The translations under genes were made by a program, and so were the position numbers. A DNA stretch of 10,726 bases from Candidatus Uhrbacteria bacterium (GTDB lineage: Bacteria; Patescibacteriota; Patescibacteriia; JACQRZ01), in contig JACQWH010000072.1 in NCBI GenBank assembly GCA_016209345.1, forward strand, positions 1 to 10,726, read 5' to 3'. Below, one piece after another: positions 5,741 through 10,726 of this stretch (positions are counted from its first letter, which is position 1; each line of letters starts with the position of its first letter). Below the pieces are notes generated by a model. It was not told the DNA's origin. It was given only the letters and a program-made list of their open reading frames with translations, and did not search any database.

Positions 5741-6280
5741 TTATTTCTTAAAAGGGAAACCAAAAAGGGTGAATAATGCCAAGCCCTCCTCTCGGCTCTT
5801 CGCGTTCGTGGTAATCGTCACTTCCAGTCCATGCACTTTTTCAATCTCATCCGATTTCACTTCCGGAAAGGCGATATTTTCTCGAAAACCGATTGTCAGC
5901 CCTCCTCGCGCATCAACCGCCTTGCTGTCCAGTCCGCGAAAATCACGTACGCGCGGCAGGGCAAACATGAGCAGTTTCGCTACAAAATCCATCATCCGCT
6001 TTTTCCTGAGCGTCACTTTCATTCCGACAACTTGCCCCTCGCGAATCTTAAAGCTCGCAATGGATTTTTTCGCGCGCGTCTTTATGGGTTTCTGCCCGGT
6101 AATCTTTTCAAGCGAATCGGCGACGACTTCAAGATATGCTGGATCTTTCAACGCGCGGCCCAGCCCGACATTAATGCTTACCTTCACAATCTTTGGCGTT
6201 TGATAGAGATTCGCATATCCGAAGCGTTCTTTCAGCCCCGGGATAACGTTTGTTTTGTAGAGTGTTTCAAATGGATGCAT
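5741..6280 (-). CDS. rplE: 50S ribosomal protein L5 (uL5)
   Basis: L5 binds 5S rRNA and contacts P-site tRNA in the central protuberance. The product is 179 residues, the same length as the E. coli protein. Conserved blocks include PKIVKVSINVGLG (residues 34-46), ITGQKPIKTRAKKSIASFKIREG, and RVRDFRGLDSKAVDARGGLTIGFRE. The start at MHPFETLYK fits the family; an upstream in-frame ATG at 6313 would overlap rplX. It starts 14 bp after rplX. The nearest purine run is AGAGAG, a weak Shine-Dalgarno at best. Confidence 0.98.
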   Translation of the reverse strand: MHPFETLYKTNVIPGLKERFGYANLYQTPKIVKVSINVGLGRALKDPAYLEVVADSLEKITGQKPIKTRAKKSIASFKIREGQVVGMKVTLRKKRMMDFVAKLLMFALPRVRDFRGLDSKAVDARGGLTIGFRENIAFPEVKSDEIEKVHGLEVTITTNAKSREEGLALFTLFGFPFKK

Positions 6281-6294
6281 ATATCTCTCTATAA

Positions 6295-6609
6295 CTATAT
6301 AGCTGCGGAACATTTTTTACAAAATCGTTCTCTTTTTTGTCGTGCCCCCTCAAGCACTCGCGTCCCTGCGCGCGTCGCTTTCCCGCAGGCGGGACAGACA
6401 AGCTGAACCTTTGAGAGTCGCAACGGAGACGGCAGATACACGCGCTGTCCTCGCTCGCCGGATTTCCGCGCGCGGACATGCTTGACAACGAGATTGGCCC
6501 CCTCAACAATGACTTTCTGCGAGTCGGGATATGCGCGCACGACTTTTCCGGACTTTCCTTTGTCCTTTCCTGCCAGCACTGTTACGGTATCATTTTTCTT
6601 GATTTTCAT
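6295..6609 (-). CDS. rplX: 50S ribosomal protein L24 (uL24) with a four-cysteine C-terminal motif
   Basis: L24 is an early assembly protein of the large subunit, placed near the exit tunnel. The 104-residue product begins with a KOW motif (TVTVLAGKDKGKSGKVVRAYP, residues 8-28). It carries a possible zinc-binding pair of CxxC motifs (Cys72-Cys75 and Cys97-Cys100), which many bacterial L24 proteins share. The end CKKCSAAI is typical. Upstream, AGGAG ends only one base before the ATG, too close for a normal Shine-Dalgarno interaction. It follows rplN after a 58-bp spacer with TACGAA repeats. Confidence 0.97.
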   Translation of the reverse strand: MKIKKNDTVTVLAGKDKGKSGKVVRAYPDSQKVIVEGANLVVKHVRARKSGERGQRVYLPSPLRLSKVQLVCPACGKATRAGTRVLEGARQKRERFCKKCSAAI

Positions 6610-6613
6610 ACTC

Positions 6614-6646
6614 CTACGAATTACGAATTTCTCCGAATATACGAAT
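6614..6646. repeat. Short ACGAA repeats in the rplN-rplX spacer
   Basis: CTACGAA and TTACGAA stand in tandem (6614-6627), followed by CTCCGAA (6631-6637) and TACGAA (6640-6645). Spacing is 7 bp for the first pair and irregular afterwards, so this is a weaker or decayed form of the heptamer arrays in the other long spacers. Confidence 0.5.
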
Positions 6647-6667
6647 CAATGACATGGATACTTATAC

Positions 6668-7039
6668 TTAGAGTACTTCCGGCGCCAATGAAATAATCTT
6701 TCCAAACCCTTTTGCGCGGAGCTCGCGCGCAACCGGTCCGAAGATACGCGTGCCCTTTGGCTCTTTCGACTTTTTATCTATCAACACAATCGCGTTATCG
6801 TCAAATCTCACATAGGTCCCGTCTTTCCGCCGCTCCTCTTTCCGTGTCCGCACGATGACGCCATGAGCAACATCGCCCTTCTTCACGCTTGTATGCGGCA
6901 ATGCTTGTTTTATGGAGACCGTGACAACATCCCCCAAACGCGCATAGCGCTTTTGGTATCCGCCAAGTACGCGAATGCACTGAATGCGGCGAGCACCGGT
7001 ATTGTCTGCAGATACGAGCATTGTTCGATGTTGGATCAT
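6668..7039 (-). CDS. rplN: 50S ribosomal protein L14 (uL14)
   Basis: L14 lies on the subunit interface and forms an intersubunit bridge with 16S rRNA. The 123-residue product matches the family length of about 122. It opens MIQHRTMLVSADNTGARR, has the conserved RVLGGYQKRYARLGDVVTVSIK (residues 23-44), and finishes with GTRIFGPVARELRAKGFGKIISLAPEVL. It starts 15 bp after the rpsQ stop. No Shine-Dalgarno is visible (context CGUU-AUG). Confidence 0.98.
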   Translation of the reverse strand: MIQHRTMLVSADNTGARRIQCIRVLGGYQKRYARLGDVVTVSIKQALPHTSVKKGDVAHGVIVRTRKEERRKDGTYVRFDDNAIVLIDKKSKEPKGTRIFGPVARELRAKGFGKIISLAPEVL

Positions 7040-7054
7040 AACGAAAACGTGATA

Positions 7055-7315
7055 TTATTTCTTGCCGGCCTTTTCCCAAGGACCCACGACGCGCCAACGC
7101 TTATGACGGCTCAGCGGCCTGGTTTCGCAAAACACAACCCCCTGGCCGGGATGATACTGATTCTTCTCGTCGTGAACATGAAACTTCCGCGAAACCGTAT
7201 AGCGTTTTTTATACTTTGGATGTACGCGCGTACTGTCAACGCGCACAATGACCGTTTTGTCCATTGCGTCGCTGACCACCGTACCATGAAATGTTCGCCG
7301 TGTATGTGTTTCCAT
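7055..7315 (-). CDS. rpsQ: 30S ribosomal protein S17 (uS17)
   Basis: S17 is a primary 16S rRNA-binding protein with an OB-fold. The 86-residue product has the family core: GTVVSDAMDKTVIVRVD (residues 11-27), then HPKYKKRYTVSRKFHVHDEKN and the basic, aromatic end RHKRWRVVGPWEKAGKK. Only 5 bp separate it from rpmC upstream, which suggests coupled translation. No Shine-Dalgarno is seen (context ACUU-AUG). Confidence 0.97.
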   Translation of the reverse strand: METHTRRTFHGTVVSDAMDKTVIVRVDSTRVHPKYKKRYTVSRKFHVHDEKNQYHPGQGVVFCETRPLSRHKRWRVVGPWEKAGKK

Positions 7316-7320
7316 AAGTA

Positions 7321-7512
7321 TTATGACTGCTTTTTTATATGCATCAGTGTTAGTATCCTGGCAATCATGCGTCTCTGCGCCCTGATACCCCGAACATTTT
7401 TCAGCTGTTTTGTCGCCACTTTAAATCGATCATCTCGTACTGCTTGGCGCGCTTGGGCCAAAAGGGTGTCCAGCTCATGATCTGTCTTGTCTCGAAGTTC
7501 TTGTATCTTCAT
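7321..7512 (-). CDS. rpmC: 50S ribosomal protein L29 (uL29)
   Basis: L29 lies at the polypeptide exit tunnel next to L23 and helps form the docking site for nascent-chain factors. The 63-residue product is of normal size, an antiparallel helical hairpin. It begins MKIQELRDKTDHELDTLL and contains the family pattern KNVRGIRAQRRMIARILTLM (residues 38-57). It is packed 7 bp after rplP and 5 bp before rpsQ. No well-placed Shine-Dalgarno is seen; AAAGG lies about 13 nt upstream, inside rplP. Confidence 0.96.
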   Translation of the reverse strand: MKIQELRDKTDHELDTLLAQARQAVRDDRFKVATKQLKNVRGIRAQRRMIARILTLMHIKKQS

Positions 7513-7519
7513 AGGTATA

Positions 7520-7933
7520 TTACGCCTTTAAAAACTGTGTTTTGACGGAAAGCTTATGCCCTGCAAGACGGAATGCTTCACGGGCAATATCCTCGGCAAC
7601 GCCGCCCATTTCAAAAAGAACCATTCCGGGACGGACAACGACGACATAGTGATCAACAGCCCCCTTTCCGCCGCCCATCGTATTTTCATTGCCATGAAAC
7701 GTGACGGGACGATCCGGAAAGACGCGAATCCATACTTTGCCTCCGCGCTTGATAGAACGGGTAATCGCGCGGCGAGCCGCCTCAATCTGGCGCGATGTCA
7801 CCCATGCACCCTCCAACGCCTTGAGTCCATAGTCGCCAAACGATACCGCAACGCGCTTCGTTGCCGGACTCGTCCGCGTACGACCGCGGCCCCTTTGCCA
7901 TTTTCTGTGTTTTACTTTCTTTGGAAATAACAT
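7520..7933 (-). CDS. rplP: 50S ribosomal protein L16 (uL16)
   Basis: L16 contacts the A-site tRNA elbow and helps shape the peptidyl-transferase region. The 137-residue product has the normal length. Family features include the N-terminal KVKHRKWQRGRGR, the core WVTSRQIEAARRAITRSIKRGGKVWIRVFPDRPVT (residues 44-78), and VVRPGMVLFEMGGVAEDIAREAFRLAGHKL. The conserved loop usually written RMGKGKG reads TMGGGKG here (85-91), so the arginine that E. coli hydroxylates (Arg81) and one lysine are replaced. The gene follows the 240-bp heptamer spacer and has no Shine-Dalgarno (context AAGU-AUG). Confidence 0.97.
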   Translation of the reverse strand: MLFPKKVKHRKWQRGRGRTRTSPATKRVAVSFGDYGLKALEGAWVTSRQIEAARRAITRSIKRGGKVWIRVFPDRPVTFHGNENTMGGGKGAVDHYVVVVRPGMVLFEMGGVAEDIAREAFRLAGHKLSVKTQFLKA

Positions 7934-7943
7934 ACTTTGTTTA

Positions 7944-8166
7944 GGTTCTAGCTTCTAGGGCTTAGGTTCTAGCTTTTAGCTTCTGGCTTCTAGGTTCTAG
8001 GTTCTAGGTTTCAGCTTTTAGGTTTTAGGTTCTAGGTTCTAGGTTCTAGGTTCTAGGTTCTAGGTTCTAGGTTCTAGGTTCTAGGTTTCAGCTTTTAGTA
8101 ATTACTGATCCCTGATCACTGACCCCTGACACCTGATCACTGACCCCTGATCCCTGAAACCTGACC
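7944..8166. repeat. Large heptamer array filling the rpsC-rplP spacer (31 units, two families)
   Basis: The 240-bp spacer is almost wholly period-7 DNA. Block A (7944-8097) has 22 in-phase heptamers of the form G-G/C-TT-C/T-TA (GGTTCTA, GCTTCTA, GCTTTTA, GGTTTTA and close variants). Its centre is eight perfect GGTTCTA units (8028-8083). After a 6-bp interruption, block B (8104-8166) has nine heptamers of a different family, A/C-CTGA-T/C-C (CCTGATC, ACTGATC, ACTGACC, CCTGACC and variants). No open reading frame, terminator or promoter stands out inside. Nothing is known to me that explains such an array inside an S10 operon. Confidence 0.95.
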
Positions 8167-8173
8167 CCTTGTC

Positions 8174-8827
8174 TTATTTTTCTTTTTCTCCAAAATTCAT
8201 TCCTTTATAAATCCACACCTTCACGCCGACGGCTCCCGAAAGCGTTCGCGCGGCCCCTCGCGCATAATCGATATGGGCGCGCAGCGTATGCAGAGGAATT
8301 TTTCCATTATGCAACGTCTCGACATTTGCTATTTCCGCGCCATTCAGACGGCCCGAAACGCGTACTTTTACACCCTGCGCTCCCCCTTTTGACACGCGAT
8401 CGATTGCCTGTTTCATTACTCTGCGATACGGCATGCGTTTTTCGAGCTCCTCGATCATTCCCTGGGCTACGAGCTGTGCGTCCAATGTCGGCCTGTCCAC
8501 CTCAACAACATTCACATTCACGGTCACTTTTTCAGAACCGAAAAACTCCTTTCGAATCTTCTTTTTCAGCTCTTCTATTCCGGCACCCTGACGACCGATA
8601 ATCACGCCCGGTTTCCCCGAATGAATGGTGATGGTAATGACATGCGTCGTTCGCTCGATCTCAATCTTCGAGACGCTCGCTCCTTTCAGCTGCTTCTCAA
8701 GATATTTTCGCAAACAAATATCGTTGGCGAGATTATCCCGAAACTGCTTACCGGAAGCAAACCATTTGGAATCCCATCCATATAATACTCCTGTTCTGAA
8801 AATTTTTGGATTAACCTTATGTCCCAT
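8174..8827 (-). CDS. rpsC: 30S ribosomal protein S3 (uS3)
   Basis: S3 forms part of the mRNA entry channel and its helicase region. The 217-residue product begins MGHKVNPKIFRTG. It has the KH-domain loop VIIGRQGAG (GxxG at residues 78-81), DRPTLDAQLVAQGM, and the C-terminal domain KVRVSGRLNGAEIA (154-167) with IPLHTLRAHIDYARGAA and GVKVWIYKG. It starts 5 bp after the rplV stop. No Shine-Dalgarno is visible (context ACAU-AUG). It is followed by the 240-bp heptamer array, the longest spacer in the cluster. Confidence 0.98.
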   Translation of the reverse strand: MGHKVNPKIFRTGVLYGWDSKWFASGKQFRDNLANDICLRKYLEKQLKGASVSKIEIERTTHVITITIHSGKPGVIIGRQGAGIEELKKKIRKEFFGSEKVTVNVNVVEVDRPTLDAQLVAQGMIEELEKRMPYRRVMKQAIDRVSKGGAQGVKVRVSGRLNGAEIANVETLHNGKIPLHTLRAHIDYARGAARTLSGAVGVKVWIYKGMNFGEKEK

Positions 8828-8832
8828 ATGTT

Positions 8833-9432
8833 TTACGAGGATCCCGTTTTACGCTGGATAATCTTTTTGAGCATGCTTATCTTTTTCTCTTTTCGAATTT
8901 TTTGCGACGTCTCATGCCGCCCGGCACGCGACTTGTCAAAAGGCGCCTGCCGATTCACTCCCGCTTCGTGAGGCACCGCGGGTGCGGAGACGTCATGCGC
9001 GGGAGCGCCGGCATCAGATACGGATAAAACGGGCTCAAGCGTTTCGACAACAATCGCGTCCTTCCTGCGAATATTCCCGGATTTGCCTGCCGCTCCTTGC
9101 GCTTCTCCCAAGACAACGGAAATGGAACATGCGTGTTTTTTTATCGGAGCGGCCCTGCCGAATGCGCGCGGACGCCATCGTTTGAGAGCGGTACCCATGT
9201 TGACCTGAACTTCTTGAATAAAAAGATCCGATGCGTTTTTTCCAAAATTATTCTCGGCATTTGCCAGCGCTGAGCGAAGCACTTTCTCCACCGGAACGCG
9301 CGCTGCCTTTGTCATGACCGACAGCTGCGCAAGCGCCCCGTGTACAGACATTCCGCGAATGACATCAACAACAAGCCGTACTTTTCGCGCGGATTGCCGG
9401 ATATTTCGTGCATGTGCTGCGATATGTGCCAT
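8833..9432 (-). CDS. rplV: 50S ribosomal protein L22 (uL22) with a long C-terminal extension
   Basis: L22 spans the large subunit, with a hairpin lining the exit tunnel. Residues 1-110 form a complete family domain: NIRQSARKVRLVVDVIRG (10-27), VLRSALANAENN (51-62), and the hairpin region RWRPRAFGRAAPIKKHACSISVVLGE (85-110). Most bacterial L22 proteins end about here, but this one continues for 89 residues to 199. The tail is rich in Ala, Gly, Pro and charge in its middle and strongly basic at its end (KIRKEKKISMLKKIIQRK). I chose the start at MAHIAAHARN; an in-frame TTG at 9465 lies inside rpsS. The gene begins 19 bp after rpsS, without a Shine-Dalgarno (context CCCU-AUG). Confidence 0.96.
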   Translation of the reverse strand: MAHIAAHARNIRQSARKVRLVVDVIRGMSVHGALAQLSVMTKAARVPVEKVLRSALANAENNFGKNASDLFIQEVQVNMGTALKRWRPRAFGRAAPIKKHACSISVVLGEAQGAAGKSGNIRRKDAIVVETLEPVLSVSDAGAPAHDVSAPAVPHEAGVNRQAPFDKSRAGRHETSQKIRKEKKISMLKKIIQRKTGSS

Positions 9433-9451
9433 AGGGAGTGCGCCAAGGATA

Positions 9452-9781
9452 TTATTTCTTTCCAACGGCCGCTTTTGTCGCCGTTGATTCTTTCACTGCC
9501 TGGGTCTTCTCTTGTTCTTTCTGAATCTTTCCGCCATGGCGAACAAACTTGCGCGTGGGAGAAAACTCGCCCAGCTTATGCCCGACCATATGCTCTACCA
9601 CGACAACGGGAACGTGCACTTTACCATTGTGAACGCCAAATGTAAAGCCGACCATTTCCGGAGTGATGACGCAGGAACGAGACCATGTGTTGATGGGCGT
9701 TTTATCGCCGACACGCATGTTCGCGATTTTTTTCACCAGTCGTTCGTCGACAAACGGACCTTTTTTTATGCTTCGTGACAT
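9452..9781 (-). CDS. rpsS: 30S ribosomal protein S19 (uS19)
   Basis: S19 sits in the head of the small subunit and contacts S13 and tRNA. The 109-residue product begins with the family signature MSRSIKKGPFVDERLVKKI. It has INTWSRSCVITPEMVGFTFGVHNGKV (residues 30-55) and GHKLGEFSPTRKFVRHGG (67-84). Residues 85-109 form a Lys/Glu/Ala/Thr-rich tail somewhat longer than in most relatives (about 90 residues is usual). It follows rplB after a 78-bp heptamer-bearing spacer, with no Shine-Dalgarno (context CGCU-AUG). Confidence 0.98.
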   Translation of the reverse strand: MSRSIKKGPFVDERLVKKIANMRVGDKTPINTWSRSCVITPEMVGFTFGVHNGKVHVPVVVVEHMVGHKLGEFSPTRKFVRHGGKIQKEQEKTQAVKESTATKAAVGKK

Positions 9782-9787
9782 AGCGTT

Positions 9788-9834
9788 GAGGATCGAGGGA
9801 TGAGGATCGAGGGATGAGGATTCCTTTAATCCTC
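9788..9834. repeat. Heptamer repeat and small hairpin in the rplB-rpsS spacer
   Basis: Five in-phase heptamers alternate as GAGGATC, GAGGGAT, GAGGATC, GAGGGAT, GAGGATT (9788-9822), effectively a 14-bp unit repeated. The last unit pairs perfectly with AATCCTC (9828-9834) across a 5-nt loop, giving a 7-bp hairpin. The rest of the 78-bp spacer (to 9859) is pyrimidine-rich on the plus strand. Confidence 0.85.
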
Positions 9835-9859
9835 GCTCCTCTTTCCTCGCCCCTTGTTA

Positions 9860-10693
9860 TTATGTATTGCGTCGTTTTAGAATAAGATGATTGGAATACT
9901 TTTTCTTCTTGCGCGTGCGCAGACCCAGTGCCGGCTTGCCCTGCGGTGTCTTGGGGCCCTTGAGTCCGATCGGCTGGTTGCCTTCTCCTCCGCCGTGCGG
10001 ATGATCGACAGGATTCATCGCCTTCCCGCGAACGCTTGGCCGCCAACCCAGATGGCGCCGCCGACCCGCCTTACCCAGCCGAACGTGCTTATGGTCGGTA
10101 TTCCCGACTTGCCCTATCGTCGCCATGCAAACGCTGCGGAAAAGACGCACCTCGCCGGATGGAAGCCGGACGTGCGCCTTGTCCTCATCCAGCGCCATGA
10201 GCTGGGCCGCATTGCCGGCAGCACGCGCCATCTGCGCGCCACGTCCCGGCGTAATTTCAAGACCATGAATAAGCGTACCGACGGGAATATCTTTCAAACA
10301 CAAACGATTTCCTGGCTGAATATCATTCTTCGACTGTGAGGAAATAATCGTATCGCCGACCGAAAGCTCAAGTGGCGCGATGATATAGGTCTTTTCTCCG
10401 TCTTTATACTGGAGAAGCGCAATGCGGGCGCTGCGATTCGGATCGTACTCAATCGCCAGCACCGTTGCGGGAATATCATATTTTTTGCGCTTGAAATCAA
10501 TAATGCGGTAGTATCGACGCGCACCGCCGCCGCGATGGCGTGTTGTAATCTTCCCCTGATTATTTCTTCCCCCTTTCTTTTTCTTCATCACAATCAAGGA
10601 CTTTTCCGGTTCTTTGCGCGTCAAACCGCGAAAATCCGCTACGCTTGATTTTCGTCTTCCCGGGCTTGTTGGTTTGTAAATTCGTACGGCCAT
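9860..10693 (-). CDS. rplB: 50S ribosomal protein L2 (uL2)
   Basis: L2 is a primary 23S rRNA-binding protein required for subunit association and peptidyl-transferase activity. The 277-residue product is complete, beginning MAVRIYKPTSPGRRKSSV. It has GKITTRHRGGGARRYYRIIDF (residues 47-67) and the hallmark C-terminal motif MNPVDHPHGGGEG (226-238), with His231 matching the histidine studied in E. coli as His229. It ends with a basic tail. I chose ATG at 10693 by family length; an in-frame TTG at 10717 is less likely. The rest of the S10 operon (rpsJ, rplC, rplD, rplW) should lie beyond the right edge, with the operon promoter. No Shine-Dalgarno is seen (context GUGU-AUG). Confidence 0.98.
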   Translation of the reverse strand: MAVRIYKPTSPGRRKSSVADFRGLTRKEPEKSLIVMKKKKGGRNNQGKITTRHRGGGARRYYRIIDFKRKKYDIPATVLAIEYDPNRSARIALLQYKDGEKTYIIAPLELSVGDTIISSQSKNDIQPGNRLCLKDIPVGTLIHGLEITPGRGAQMARAAGNAAQLMALDEDKAHVRLPSGEVRLFRSVCMATIGQVGNTDHKHVRLGKAGRRRHLGWRPSVRGKAMNPVDHPHGGGEGNQPIGLKGPKTPQGKPALGLRTRKKKKYSNHLILKRRNT

Positions 10694-10726
10694 ACACTTA
10701 GAAAATACCAAATTCAAAATTACAAA

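Noticed and set aside
7944..8166. CRISPR array
   Set aside because: The units are contiguous 7-bp tandem repeats without unique spacers, and no cas genes are present.

Overview
The window is a minus-strand ribosomal-protein cluster: the distal part of an S10 operon joined to an spc operon. In transcription order (right to left) it reads rplB, rpsS, rplV, rpsC, rplP, rpmC, rpsQ, rplN, rplX, rplE, rpsN, rpsH, rplF, rplR, rpsE, rplO, secY, map, ruvX. All 19 genes look intact and all use ATG. Two expected genes are missing. There is no rpmD (L30) between rpsE and rplO, where only 9 bp remain, and no adk between secY and map. Loss of L30 is an established trait of the Candidate Phyla Radiation (Patescibacteria). 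Together with a zinc-type S14 in its normal place and standard UGA stops (secY, ruvX), this suggests a CPR bacterium, perhaps a Parcubacteria-type lineage. The finer placement is a guess.

Layout. Positions 1-323 hold no convincing gene: a paired palindromic repeat (1-82), about 100 bp with nothing recognisable (83-185), and a 176-bp MITE-like element (186-361). The element has perfect 18-bp inverted ends and runs into the 3' end of ruvX, supplying that gene's last codons and stop. From 324 to 2864 lie ruvX, map and secY; a hairpin followed by a T-tract sits between secY and map. From 2892 to 10693 lie the sixteen ribosomal-protein genes. They feed one assembly process (10 large-subunit and 6 small-subunit proteins). 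SecY and Map serve nascent-chain export and N-terminal methionine removal, and RuvX is the 16S rRNA-processing/YqgF-type protein.

The unusual biology is in the spacers and start sites. Short spacers (2-19 bp) are unremarkable. Every longer spacer among the ribosomal genes (27, 46, 46, 58, 78, 110 and 240 bp) contains short repeats, and in nearly all of them the repeats have a strict 7-bp period. Several different heptamer 'words' occur (GGTTCTA, GCTTTTA, GCTAGAA, CCTGATC, GGGATTA, GGGGTTA, GGATCGA). The 240-bp rpsC-rplP spacer contains 31 heptamers. At rplO-secY the repeat enters the L15 gene and encodes its last 15 residues and stop. In addition, all 19 start codons are preceded by T (UAUG in the mRNA), and almost none has a usable Shine-Dalgarno sequence; ruvX is the clear exception. 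Length outliers are L22 (89-residue C-terminal tail) and L15 (about 29 extra residues). L16 lacks the conserved arginine of its RMGKGKG loop. I see no tRNA, rRNA, CRISPR array or defence gene.
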